DNA of 64,000 bases from Pseudomonas viridiflava (lineage in GTDB: Bacteria; Pseudomonadota; Gammaproteobacteria; Pseudomonadales; Pseudomonadaceae), in contig NZ_UTBZ01000095.1 of the NCBI RefSeq assembly GCF_900580865.1, forward strand, positions 82,385 to 146,384, given 5' to 3'. The position numbers and the translations under genes are program-made. Under the pieces are notes generated by a model. It had not been told where the DNA came from. It saw nothing but the letters and a program-made list of their open reading frames with translations, and did not search any database. Positions 1 through 8,603 of this stretch are shown here, piece after piece (position 1 is the stretch's first letter; the number at the start of each line of letters is the position of its first letter).

Positions 1-1
1 C

Positions 2-307
<306 letters not shown>

Positions 308-321
308 AATCCAGGCCTTCG

Positions 322-395
322 GCCTTCGCGAGCAAGCTCGCTCCCACATTTGAAATGCATTCCCCTGTGGGAGCGAGCCTGCTCGCGAAGAGGCC
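322..395. repeat. REPIN (GCTCGC family)
   Basis: Two inverted REP sequences face each other: CTTCGCGAGCAAGCTCGCTC and GTGGGAGCGAGCCTGCTCGC, separated by about 25 bases. It lies between hydA and preT, where it could fold in the transcript and tune readthrough. Confidence 0.85.
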
Positions 396-463
396 AGTCC
401 AGGCAACACAAAAACCAATGCCCATCAGAGGCAGCACCTCAAATAACCGTGAGGCCATAAACC

Positions 464-1831
464 GTGATCGAGACCCTGAACCATCTCCCCCACCCGCACG
501 AAAGCGCGGCCGCCCTCGCCGGGCATTTCACTGATCTGGCGCCGCCGCTCAACGACCGGCAGGCGCATCTGGAAGCCTCGCGCTGCCTGTATTGCTATGA
601 CGCGCCCTGCGTGAATGCGTGCCCGAGCGAGATCGACATCCCGTCGTTCATCCGCAACATCCATCAAGACAACGTGCCCGGCGCTGCGCAGAAAATCCTT
701 TCGGCGAATATCCTCGGCGGCAGCTGCGCACGGGTGTGCCCGACCGAAATCCTCTGCCAGCAAGCTTGCGTGCGCAATAACGCCCACGAATGCGCGCCAG
801 TGCTGATCGGCCTGCTGCAACGCTACGCCGTCGACAATGCACACTTCACCGAACACCCGTTCCAGCGCGCCGCCGCCAGCGGCAAACGCATTGCCGTGGT
901 CGGCGGCGGGCCGGCCGGTTTGTCCTGCGCCCATCGCAGCGCCATGCACGGTCATGACGTGGTGATTTTCGAAGCACGGGAGAAGGCTGGCGGTCTCAAC
1001 GAATACGGGATCGCCAAGTACAAACTGGTCGATGATTACGCGCAGAAGGAACTGGATTTTCTCCTGCAGATTGGCGGCATCGAGATTCGTCACGGGCAGA
1101 AGCTCGGCGAGAATCTGACCCTCAGCGAACTGCATCAACAGTTCGACGCGGTGTTCCTCGGCCTCGGCCTCAACGCCAGCAAGCAACTCGGTTTGGCCCA
1201 TGAAGATGCCCCGGGCCTGCTCGCCGCCACCGATTACATCCGCGAACTGCGCCAGGCCGATGACCTCACGCAACTGCCACTGGCCGAACGCTGCATCGTT
1301 CTCGGCGCTGGCAACACGGCAATTGACATGGCCGTGCAAATGGCTCGGCTCGGTGCCCGTGATGTGAATCTGGTATATCGCCGTGGCGCGGCGGACATGG
1401 GCGCCACCGGCCATGAGCAAGACATCGCCAAAGCCAATCAGGTACGCCTGCTGACCTGGGCGCAACCGGAAGAGGTGCTGCTCGACGATCAGGGCCATGT
1501 GCGCGGCATGCGTTTCGCTCGCACCGATCTGGTCGACGGTCGCCTGCAAACCACCGGCGAAACCTTCGAACTGGCCGCTGATGCGATCTTCAAAGCCATC
1601 GGCCAATCCTTCGACAGCAGCGCCCTCGCCGACCCGTTGGCCCGTGAACTCAAGCGTCAGGGCGAACGCATTCAGGTCGACGAAAACCTGCGCACCAGCA
1701 TCCCCGGCGTGTATGCCGGTGGCGACTGCACCAACCTCGATCAAGACCTCACCGTGCAAGCCGTGCAGCACGGCAAACTTGCCGCCGAGGCGATCAACGC
1801 TCAACTGATGCTTAACGTGGAGGCTGCGTAA
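464..1831 (+). CDS. preT: NAD-dependent dihydropyrimidine dehydrogenase subunit PreT
   Basis: This 455-residue flavoprotein subunit passes electrons between NADH and PreA during reduction of uracil and thymine. Eight cysteines in two clusters (41, 44, 49, 53 and 88, 92, 98, 102) form the N-terminal Fe-S domain of the GltD/PreT family. GGGPAG at 147-152 is the FAD-binding loop, GAGNTA at 281-286 the NAD-binding loop, and YAGGDC near the end closes the FAD site. The start is GTG at 464 with GAGG nine bases upstream. The stop abuts the preA start, so the two subunits are translated together. Length is close to that of E. coli PreT. Confidence 0.93.
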   Translation: MIETLNHLPHPHESAAALAGHFTDLAPPLNDRQAHLEASRCLYCYDAPCVNACPSEIDIPSFIRNIHQDNVPGAAQKILSANILGGSCARVCPTEILCQQACVRNNAHECAPVLIGLLQRYAVDNAHFTEHPFQRAAASGKRIAVVGGGPAGLSCAHRSAMHGHDVVIFEAREKAGGLNEYGIAKYKLVDDYAQKELDFLLQIGGIEIRHGQKLGENLTLSELHQQFDAVFLGLGLNASKQLGLAHEDAPGLLAATDYIRELRQADDLTQLPLAERCIVLGAGNTAIDMAVQMARLGARDVNLVYRRGAADMGATGHEQDIAKANQVRLLTWAQPEEVLLDDQGHVRGMRFARTDLVDGRLQTTGETFELAADAIFKAIGQSFDSSALADPLARELKRQGERIQVDENLRTSIPGVYAGGDCTNLDQDLTVQAVQHGKLAAEAINAQLMLNVEAA

Positions 1832-3106
1832 ATGGCCGATCTGTCGATTGTCTTCGCTGGCATCAAAGCGCCAAATCCGTTCTGGCTGGCCTCCGCGCCA
1901 CCGACTGACAAGGCTTACAACGTGGTCCGTGCCTTTGAAGCCGGCTGGGGTGGCGTGGTCTGGAAAACCCTCGGTGAGGATCCAGCGGCGGTCAACGTAT
2001 CGTCGCGTTATTCGGCGCATTACGGCAACAACCGTGAAGTGCTGGGCATCAACAATATCGAACTGATCACCGACCGTTCGCTGGAGATCAACCTGCGCGA
2101 AATCACTCAGGTGAAGAAGGACTGGCCGGATCGCGCATTGATCGTTTCGTTGATGGTGCCGTGCGTGGAGGAGTCGTGGAAACACATCCTGCCGCTGGTA
2201 GAAGCCACAGGCGCTGACGGCATCGAACTGAATTTCGGCTGCCCGCACGGCATGCCTGAACGGGGCATGGGCGCGGCGGTCGGTCAGGTGCCGGAGTACG
2301 TTGAGCAAGTCACACGCTGGTGCAAGACCTATTGCTCGCTGCCGGTGATCGTCAAACTGACGCCGAACATCACCGACATCCGCGTCGCCGCCCGCGCGGC
2401 CCATCGCGGTGGCGCCGATGCGGTGTCGCTGATCAATACGATCAACTCGATCACCAGCGTCGATCTGGAGCACATGGTCGCCCTGCCCACCGTCGGCAGC
2501 AAAAGCACTCACGGCGGTTATTGCGGCTCAGCGGTGAAGCCGATTGCGCTGAACATGGTCGCCGAAATTGCCCGCGATCCGCAGACACAGGGCCTGCCGA
2601 TCTGCGGCATTGGCGGCATCGGCAGTTGGCGCGATGCGGCGGAATTCATGGCGCTGGGCAGCGGCGCGGTGCAGGTGTGCACGGCGGCGATGCTGCATGG
2701 CTTCCGCATTGTCGAGGAGATGAAGGACGGTTTGTCGCGGTGGATGGACAGTCAGGGTTACGCCAACATTGCTGAGTTTTCCGGGCGTGCGGTGGGCAAT
2801 ACCACGGACTGGAAGTACCTTGATATCAACTATCAGGTGATTGCGAAGATTGATCAGGATGCGTGCATTGGCTGCGGGCGCTGTCACATTGCTTGCGAGG
2901 ACACTTCACACCAGGCGATCGGCAGTCTCAAGCAGGCGGACGGCACGCATAAATATGAAGTGATTGATGAGGAGTGTGTGGGTTGTAACTTGTGCCAGAT
3001 CACTTGTCCGGTGGCGGATTGCATCGAGATGGTGCCGATGGAGACTGGGAAGCCGTTTCTGGACTGGAATCATGATCCGCGGAATCCGTATCACGTTGCG
3101 GTCTAG
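1832..3106 (+). CDS. preA: NAD-dependent dihydropyrimidine dehydrogenase subunit PreA
   Basis: This 424-residue catalytic subunit carries an FMN-binding dihydroorotate-dehydrogenase-like TIM barrel (about residues 1-320; NFGCPHGMPERGMG lies in the substrate loop). A two-[4Fe-4S] ferredoxin tail follows, with cysteines 345, 348, 351, 355 and 382, 385, 388, 392. It reduces uracil and thymine to the dihydro forms in the first step of the reductive pathway. The ATG follows the preT stop with no gap, and GGAGG lies inside the end of preT. With preT and hydA it forms a pyrimidine-degradation operon. Confidence 0.95.
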   Translation: MADLSIVFAGIKAPNPFWLASAPPTDKAYNVVRAFEAGWGGVVWKTLGEDPAAVNVSSRYSAHYGNNREVLGINNIELITDRSLEINLREITQVKKDWPDRALIVSLMVPCVEESWKHILPLVEATGADGIELNFGCPHGMPERGMGAAVGQVPEYVEQVTRWCKTYCSLPVIVKLTPNITDIRVAARAAHRGGADAVSLINTINSITSVDLEHMVALPTVGSKSTHGGYCGSAVKPIALNMVAEIARDPQTQGLPICGIGGIGSWRDAAEFMALGSGAVQVCTAAMLHGFRIVEEMKDGLSRWMDSQGYANIAEFSGRAVGNTTDWKYLDINYQVIAKIDQDACIGCGRCHIACEDTSHQAIGSLKQADGTHKYEVIDEECVGCNLCQITCPVADCIEMVPMETGKPFLDWNHDPRNPYHVAV

Positions 3107-3126
3107 ATCACCGACTGATCCAACAG

Positions 3127-3384
3127 CCCCCTCACCCTAACCCTCTCCCAAAGGGAGAGGGGACTGATTGGGGGATGCTGCAAAACTCCGCCGACCTGAA
3201 AGCGCTGTTGTGAATCCATAATCGACAAGACTCACAGGCAAGCACTGCCTTGAATCCATAATCAATACATGAACAGGCAAGGACTGCCTTGAATCCATAA
3301 TCGACTGGATTTTTCAGGTCGATGTAACCCGCATGACACCTCGGTCGGCCCCCTCTCCCTCCGGGAGAGGGCTGGGGTGAGGGT
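3127..3384. repeat. Composite CCCTCACCC...GGGTGAGGG element, copy 1
   Basis: The element starts with CCCCTCACCCTAACCCTCTC and ends with the inverted counterpart GAGGGCTGGGGTGAGGG. Short stem-loops (CTCTCCC/GGGAGAG) sit at both ends. Between them lie a GACCTGAAAG/TTTTTCAGGTCGA inverted pair, a short tandem repeat, and ACACCTCGGTCGG, a motif also found in the copies near 28.3 kb and 47.0 kb. It fills the gap between preA and the TetR gene. No coding sequence is visible in it. Confidence 0.75.
3211..3302 (+). repeat. Short tandem repeat, 39-40 base period
   Basis: TGAATCCATAATC occurs exactly three times (3211, 3251, 3290). The last two copies are each preceded by the small hairpin AGGCAAGSACTGCCT, making a 29-base unit with spacers of only about 10-12 bases. 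It sits inside the composite element, and I know of no function for it. Confidence 0.8.
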
Positions 3385-3396
3385 CAGCTTTTGCTT

Positions 3397-4017
3397 TCAG
3401 GGCTCCAGCCCGATCCCACGCAATATCACACTCGTCACCGTCTGCACCGCCCGCTCAAACTGCATATCCGACAACGGCTGATGTTCATTCAGAATATTCA
3501 CCTGATGATCAAAGTCAGCATAGTGCTGCGTCGACGCCCAGATCATGTACAGCAGACTCGACGGCTCCACCGGCAGAATCCGCTTGTCCTCGACCCACTG
3601 GCGAATCTTCGCTTCCTTCATCTTCGCCCAGTCATACAGGCTGGCATCCAGCGCCTCGCCCAAGGTCGGCGCGCCATGGATGATTTCATTGGCCCAGACT
3701 TTCGAGCCGTACGGGCGACTGCGCGAGTGGTTCATCTTGGCGCGGATGTAGCTGCTCAACACCACGCGCGGGTCGTCGAACATTTCGAAGCACAGTGCGT
3801 CCTGCTTCCACACTTCCAGCAGGTCGAACAGCACCGCGCTGTAGAGCTCGCTCTTGGTGCTGAAGTAGTAATGCAGGTTGGAACGCGGCAGTTGCACTTC
3901 AGCCGCGATGTCGGCCATGGCCGTGCCGCCGAAACCTTTTTCGGCGAAGACTTTTTCCGCCGCCAGGAGAATTTTCTCGACGTTACTGCGACGAATCTCG
4001 ATCTTGTGATTGCCCAT
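3397..4017 (-). CDS. TetR-family regulator, RutR-like
   Basis: The protein has 206 residues: an N-terminal TetR helix-turn-helix (about residues 8-55, ending LHYYFSTKSELY) and a ligand domain. The C-terminal stretch YMIWASTQHYADF closely matches E. coli RutR, the uracil/thymine-sensing repressor of pyrimidine use. Its position beside preTA fits control of pyrimidine catabolism. I chose the ATG at 4017 because GGGAG lies seven bases upstream; the open frame runs further but without family similarity. The ligand is inferred, and I did not find a clear RutR operator. Confidence 0.82.
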   Translation of the reverse strand: MGNHKIEIRRSNVEKILLAAEKVFAEKGFGGTAMADIAAEVQLPRSNLHYYFSTKSELYSAVLFDLLEVWKQDALCFEMFDDPRVVLSSYIRAKMNHSRSRPYGSKVWANEIIHGAPTLGEALDASLYDWAKMKEAKIRQWVEDKRILPVEPSSLLYMIWASTQHYADFDHQVNILNEHQPLSDMQFERAVQTVTSVILRGIGLEP

Positions 4018-4156
4018 GAGGGCTCCCTGACAACAGCGTTGCCCAAGACTAGCATCCGCTCTGGTCCGCGGGCGACCGCTGCAAACAAAACTTCGTACTG
4101 GCGTCAGCGGATGGCTAAACTGACGCTTCTTTACTCCTGCCTCAGAGGTATCCGCG

Positions 4157-4519
4157 ATGCTGTTCAAGAACGTCCTGACCACCACTGCCCTGCTCGCTTC
4201 GCTGTTCGCCGCATCCTCCGTATTTGCCCACGCCCACCTGAAAAGCCAGACCCCGGCCGCCGATAGCACAGTCGCCGCTCCCGCTGATTTGCGCCTGACC
4301 TTTTCCGAAGGCGTCGAAGCCAGTTTCACCAAAGTCGCCGTGACCAAGGATGGTGCGCCGGTCGCCGTCAAAGCGCTGACCACTGAAAACGACAAGAAAA
4401 CCCTGATCGTCACCCCCGCTGCGCCATTGAGCGCCGGCGAGTACAAAGTCGAATGGCACGCGGTGTCGGTCGATACGCACAAAAGCGAAGGCGCTTATCA
4501 GTTCAAGGTTGGTCAGTAA
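4157..4519 (+). CDS. copC: Periplasmic copper-binding protein CopC
   Basis: The 120-residue precursor has a Sec signal peptide ending at SSVFA. The mature protein begins with HAHLKSQTPA, placing a histidine at the new N-terminus, the usual Cu(II) ligand of CopC. EWHAVSVDTHKSEG near the C-terminus supplies further ligands. The fold is the CopC beta-barrel. It binds copper in the periplasm and probably hands it to CopD, whose gene starts three bases downstream. Confidence 0.92.
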   Translation: MLFKNVLTTTALLASLFAASSVFAHAHLKSQTPAADSTVAAPADLRLTFSEGVEASFTKVAVTKDGAPVAVKALTTENDKKTLIVTPAAPLSAGEYKVEWHAVSVDTHKSEGAYQFKVGQ

Positions 4520-4522
4520 TTC

Positions 4523-5380
4523 ATGAGTGAAGCGCTGGTGCTGTGCCGCTTTGTGCATTTCATCGTGGTGTTGATGCTGTTCGGGGCCTGGCTGTTCAGG
4601 CCGTTGCTGCTCAAGGATGAAGCGCCACAAGTGGACCGGCACCTGGCGCGACTGGCGCGTTGGCTGGCCGCTGTGGCGCTGCTCAGCGGGATCGCCTGGG
4701 CGCTGTTGATTACTGCGAGCATGGCCGGCTCGGCTACAGCGGCGTTTGACCCGGACACGGTTGCGCTGGTGCTGGGCAATACGTTTTTTGGTCAGGTATG
4801 GCGCTGGCATTTGCTGATCAATGCCGTGTTGTTGGCGTTGCTGTTCACGCCTTGGCGTTCAAGCATGCCGTTGCGACTGGGCTTGAGTGCCCTGCTGCTG
4901 GCAACCCTCGCACCGGTCGGGCATGGCGCCATGCTCGATGGCGTGAGCGGCCAATTGCTGATTCTCAACCAGATCGTGCATCTGACCTGCGTGGCCGCGT
5001 GGCTCGGCGGGTTGTTGTTGCTGGTACTGATTCTGCGTCAGCCGACGGAGCCGATGCGTGAAGTTTTGCGGCGCTTCAGAGGAGTCGGTTATGCCTTGGT
5101 CGCGGGGTTGCTGATCACCGGGTTGATCAATGTGCGTGTGCTGACCGGCCAGTGGTGGCCTACGCCGTTGTTCAGCGGGTTTGCGTTGATTCTGTTGATC
5201 AAGGCGATGCTGGTGTTGGCCATGCTCGGATTGGCGCTGTTCAACCGCTTGCGCAGCGAAGATTGCGAACAGCGGATGGGCGCGCTCCGGCGCAGTGTGA
5301 TGCTCGAATGGTTACTCGGCATTGGCGCGGTGGCGGCCGTCTCGCTACTCGGCACCCTGCCGCCGATGATCACAGGATAA
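4523..5380 (+). CDS. copD: Inner-membrane copper transport protein CopD
   Basis: This 285-residue polytopic membrane protein has about eight hydrophobic helices and conserved histidines (for example CRFVHFIVVLM near the N-terminus and QIVHLTC mid-protein), as expected for CopD/YebZ. It is thought to move copper across the inner membrane with CopC. It forms a two-gene operon with copC (three-base gap) and is followed by a REPIN rather than another gene. Confidence 0.9.
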   Translation: MSEALVLCRFVHFIVVLMLFGAWLFRPLLLKDEAPQVDRHLARLARWLAAVALLSGIAWALLITASMAGSATAAFDPDTVALVLGNTFFGQVWRWHLLINAVLLALLFTPWRSSMPLRLGLSALLLATLAPVGHGAMLDGVSGQLLILNQIVHLTCVAAWLGGLLLLVLILRQPTEPMREVLRRFRGVGYALVAGLLITGLINVRVLTGQWWPTPLFSGFALILLIKAMLVLAMLGLALFNRLRSEDCEQRMGALRRSVMLEWLLGIGAVAAVSLLGTLPPMITG

Positions 5381-5391
5381 ACACCGTTCAA

Positions 5392-5481
5392 CTGTGGGAG
5401 CGAGCTTGCTCGCGAAGGCGGTGTGTCAGATAAAGAAATGTCACTGATACATCGCTTTCGCGAGCAAGCTCGCTCCCACAG
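5392..5481. repeat. REPIN (GCTCGC family)
   Basis: Inverted pair GTGGGAGCGAGCTTGCTCGC and CGCGAGCAAGCTCGCTCCCA, with the usual GGTGTGTCAG-type inner segment. It separates the 3' ends of copD and the convergent efflux gene. Confidence 0.88.
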
Positions 5482-5495
5482 GGTTATGCGTTGAG

Positions 5496-6638
5496 TCAGT
5501 GGGGTTGTGTATCGCCTGCTGCGGTGTCGATGCTGACCACCACCGACATCCCCGGCCGCAACCGTTCCTCTTCCTGCTGATCCGGATCAATGGTGATCCG
5601 CACCGGCACGCGCTGAGCAATTTTCACAAAGTTGCCGGTCGCGTTATCCGCCTGCAACAAGGCAAATTCCGACCCCGTCCCCGGCGAAACATGCTGCACA
5701 TGCCCGGTGAATTTGCGGTGGTTCAAGGCATCGACGGTGAAGCGCACCGGTTGCCCGACGCGCACGTTATCCATCTGCGTTTCCTTCATGTTGGCGATCA
5801 CCCATTTCTGGTTCGGCACCAACGCCATCAACTGCGCCCCGGAGTTGACGTAAGCACCGAGGCGCACGCCGATCTGCCCGAGCTGACCGTCACGTGGGGC
5901 AACGATGCGCGTATTCGACAGATCGATCCGCGCCAGTTGCACCGCCGCTTCCGCACTGGCCACTGCAGCTTCCAGCGAGCCGCGATTGACGATCACCGTT
6001 TGCAGATCCTGGCGGGCGATTTCCAGATTGGCCTTGGCCTGCGCCACCGCTGCGACACTCTGCGCATTCGCCGCCAGCGCGACGTCCATCTCGCGCTTGG
6101 ACACCGAACCGTCGCTAACCAATTCCTTGTTGCGGCGCAGATCCGCCTCGCTTTTACGCAATTGCGCTTCGCTGTCGGCCTGCACGGCCTGACGCAATTT
6201 GATCGTCGCCTCGGCGCTGTTGCGTTGCTGCACCACGTTGGCCAATGCAGCTTTCTGCACCGCGAGTTGTGCCAGTGACTGGTCGAGACGCTGCTGATAG
6301 ATGCGGTCGTCCAGCCGCACCAGCAAATCGCCGGCCTTCACGTACTGGAAATCCTGAACCGGCACTTCATACACATAGCCGGCGAGTTGCGGGCCGATGA
6401 TCGTCACCTGCCCGCGCACCAGTGCGTTTTCCGTGGTCTCGACGGCACTGCTGAACGGCGGCAGTTGCCACGCATAGAGCACGATCAACACACCGACGAT
6501 GGCAATCGCCGCGAAGCCCAGCGAAGAGATGATCCGCACCCGCAGCGAGCGTGGCTCGGTGTTCGGCGATGACGGCGGCGCCACACCTTCTGGCGTGGCA
6601 GCAATGGCATTGGTGGTCGTGGTGGTCGGTTCGGTCAT
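5496..6638 (-). CDS. HlyD/EmrA-family membrane fusion protein
   Basis: The 380-residue periplasmic adaptor has a cytoplasmic N-tail, one membrane helix (about residues 38-58), a lipoyl half-motif (ALVRGQVTIIGPQLAGYV), a long alpha-helical hairpin (about 110-230) and the closing beta-barrel. It should couple the DHA2 pump encoded upstream to an outer-membrane channel, which is not encoded here. The ATG at 6638 overlaps the pump's stop codon (ATGA), indicating translational coupling. The exported compounds cannot be told from sequence. Confidence 0.88.
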   Translation of the reverse strand: MTEPTTTTTNAIAATPEGVAPPSSPNTEPRSLRVRIISSLGFAAIAIVGVLIVLYAWQLPPFSSAVETTENALVRGQVTIIGPQLAGYVYEVPVQDFQYVKAGDLLVRLDDRIYQQRLDQSLAQLAVQKAALANVVQQRNSAEATIKLRQAVQADSEAQLRKSEADLRRNKELVSDGSVSKREMDVALAANAQSVAAVAQAKANLEIARQDLQTVIVNRGSLEAAVASAEAAVQLARIDLSNTRIVAPRDGQLGQIGVRLGAYVNSGAQLMALVPNQKWVIANMKETQMDNVRVGQPVRFTVDALNHRKFTGHVQHVSPGTGSEFALLQADNATGNFVKIAQRVPVRITIDPDQQEEERLRPGMSVVVSIDTAAGDTQPH

Positions 6639-8290
6639 GAAGAAGTGGCACCGCTCGAAGGTGTGGATGGCGCAGGGGCGACGGCTTTGGTGGTGCTCAT
6701 CAGCCACAGTGCACGAATGGACAGCCAGATCATGGTCAGCACCGCAATCACGGCGATCAGCATGAACACATCGTTATAGGCCAGCACGTTGGCCTCACGG
6801 GTAGCGGCGTTGGCCAGGCTGCGAATCCCCGCCAGGTTGCGCAGACTCGGGTCGGCCAGCAACGAGCCATACGCCGAGCCGCCGCTCTGCACGCGCGCAG
6901 CCACCAAAGGGTCAGAAAGCGTCAGGTGCTCAACGATGTGACTGGAATGAAATTTTTCCCGGACGATCTGGAAGGTGCCCAGAAGTGCCGCACCGAGCAG
7001 GCCGCCGAGGTTATTGCAGATCCCGAACAGCACCGAAAAGCTCACCAGATTGCGCGGATTGGTCAACACGTTACGAGTGCCGAAGACCATGGTCGGGCCA
7101 AGGAAAAACGTGCTGCCGAAGGCCAGCAGAAACTGGCTGAAGTAGAGGTTTTCCGGGCGTGTCAGATTGTTGGAAAAGCTGTCCATCACCGACCCGGTGG
7201 CCATCAGACCCAGCGAGATGATCAACGGCATCAGCAGGTGCTTGGGGTCGATCGTCAGTGCGCTGGTCAACAGTCCCGCGACGCTGCCGATCAGCATCAC
7301 CACGTACAGGCTGTGCAACTGCTCATAGCCCATGTTCAGATTCTGCATGAAACCCACCGCACCGGTGGACTGCTCCGAGGTGACCATACGAATCAGGGTC
7401 ACCGCCAGCGCCAGCCGGATCATCGTCCCGCTGCCAAGCCAACGGGTCATCAGCAGCGGGTTGCTGCGGTTATGTTCGATGGCCAGACCGGCGATGATCA
7501 AGGCAATCGAAGCAGCCAACGCATAGCCGATCCAGTCGGCCTCCAGCCACCAGTCAATCCGCCCCAGCGACAGCACCGCACACAGCAACGCCACGCCCGT
7601 GGCGAGAATGGCAAAGGTGAGGAAGTCGAGTTTTTCGAAGGTTTTGAAGCGGTCGCCCGGCGGTAACTTGAGCATCAATACGCAGCCGAGCGAGAGCAGT
7701 GCCATGCCCAATTCGAACAGGTACAAGCCGCGCCATTCGGCGATCTGCAATAAATCTTCGGAGAATAATCGCGCCAGCGGCAACGCCAGTTGTGACGTGC
7801 CGAGGCCGAGCACCAGCGCCTTCAGCCGCCACTTCGCCGGGAACGCCTGAACCATGTAATACAGGCCCAGCGAACTCAGTGCCGCGCCGACCATGCCGTG
7901 CGCCGCCCGCACCGCCACCGCCGAATTGAGGTCATTGACGAACAGATGGCCGAAGGTCACCAGCGCATACAACACCAGGAAGACTTCGGTGAATGCACGC
8001 AAACCGAACTGCTGACGAAACTTCACCAGCAGCAGGTTCATCGACACGTTGGTCATCACGTACGCCGCCGGCAGCCAGGCCATTTCGGCGGTGGTCGCAC
8101 CGAGTGCACCTTGCAGATACGGCAGGTTGGCGACCACCAGCGAGTTGCCCAAGCCACCGGTCACCGCCACCAGCACGCCGACCAGCGCATAGGCCAGGCG
8201 CTTGGGGTTGGAGTGCAACGGCGTCGAGGGGGAACCGGGCAGACTGGGCTTTTCGTGGGGCTGCCAGTTGCGCGGGGCGTATTGATCCAT
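6635..8290 (-). CDS. MFS transporter, DHA2 (EmrB-like) family
   Basis: This 551-residue inner-membrane drug:H+ antiporter-type protein has about 14 transmembrane segments. The first helix (ALVGVLVAVTGGLGNSLVV) is followed by YLQGALGATTAEMAWLPAAY, typical of DHA2 pumps. It forms an EmrAB-like pair with the adaptor gene, sharing four bases with it. The start at 8290 (MDQYAPRNWQ) was preferred because the further 25 codons of open frame upstream look non-coding. Confidence 0.88.
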   Translation of the reverse strand: MDQYAPRNWQPHEKPSLPGSPSTPLHSNPKRLAYALVGVLVAVTGGLGNSLVVANLPYLQGALGATTAEMAWLPAAYVMTNVSMNLLLVKFRQQFGLRAFTEVFLVLYALVTFGHLFVNDLNSAVAVRAAHGMVGAALSSLGLYYMVQAFPAKWRLKALVLGLGTSQLALPLARLFSEDLLQIAEWRGLYLFELGMALLSLGCVLMLKLPPGDRFKTFEKLDFLTFAILATGVALLCAVLSLGRIDWWLEADWIGYALAASIALIIAGLAIEHNRSNPLLMTRWLGSGTMIRLALAVTLIRMVTSEQSTGAVGFMQNLNMGYEQLHSLYVVMLIGSVAGLLTSALTIDPKHLLMPLIISLGLMATGSVMDSFSNNLTRPENLYFSQFLLAFGSTFFLGPTMVFGTRNVLTNPRNLVSFSVLFGICNNLGGLLGAALLGTFQIVREKFHSSHIVEHLTLSDPLVAARVQSGGSAYGSLLADPSLRNLAGIRSLANAATREANVLAYNDVFMLIAVIAVLTMIWLSIRALWLMSTTKAVAPAPSTPSSGATSS

Positions 8291-8370
8291 TGCAAGGCCT
8301 TGTACGGAGAGTGGGTGAAGTTTGCCGCAAATTCGCCGGCAACACACATCCCATGGACAACACAAATCTT

Positions 8371-8464
8371 TGTAGGAGCTGTCGAGTGAAACGAGGCTGC
8401 GATCTTTTGATCCTGTTTTTAAAAAGCCAGATCAAAAGATCGCAGCGTGCCGCAGCTCCTACAA
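8371..8464. repeat. REP-like inverted repeat (GATCAAAAGATCGCAG family)
   Basis: TGTAGGAGCTGTCGAGTGAA...GGCTGCGATCTTTTGATC faces GATCAAAAGATCGCAGCG...CGCAGCTCCTACA across a short AT-rich loop. This is a second repeat family, distinct from the GCTCGC REPINs and present at least five times in the window. Confidence 0.85.
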
Positions 8465-8506
8465 AGTGATCTGCGTCGCGACGGCAAGTCATCGTATAAC
8501 TTTGAG

Positions 8507-8536
8507 TTGACATTCCCGGAAAACCGAGGAAATATC
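8507..8536 (+). promoter_or_regulatory. Likely promoter of the porin gene
   Basis: TTGACA at 8507-8512 is a perfect -35, followed after 18 bases by AATATC, a weak -10. The spacer contains TTCCCGGAAAACC, resembling the spacer of the udh promoter (AGTTCCGGAAACCC). The match between the two promoters is the main support. Confidence 0.55.
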
Positions 8537-8544
8537 CGCACCCA

Positions 8545-8566
8545 TGTTGTACGACGACGTATAACA
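8545..8566. promoter_or_regulatory. Operator-like palindrome upstream of the porin gene
   Basis: This 22-base imperfect palindrome has arms TGTTGTACGAC and GACGTATAACA. It lies just after the predicted -10, where a bound repressor would block transcription. The core TACGACRACSTAYAACAAA recurs at 10138 in front of udh. A half-site-like CGTATAAC also occurs at 8493. The size and symmetry suit a GntR- or LacI-type repressor of uronate use, but no regulator gene lies in this cluster. Confidence 0.6.
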
Positions 8567-8603
8567 AATAATAAAAACAACAAACGAAACAGGGAGCGTC
8601 ACA

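Noticed and set aside
425..2512. 695-codon open frame on the minus strand
   Set aside because: It is antisense to preT and preA, which have clear family motifs; its composition (His/Asp/Gly-rich, no motifs) is that of a mirror frame in GC-rich DNA.
3211..3302. CRISPR-like array
   Set aside because: Repeats of 29 bases are separated by only about 10 bases, there are fewer than three full units, and no cas genes are present.
8371..8464. Rho-independent terminator
   Set aside because: The inverted repeat belongs to a dispersed family found at five places in the window, and no gene ends just before it; it is listed as a repeat.
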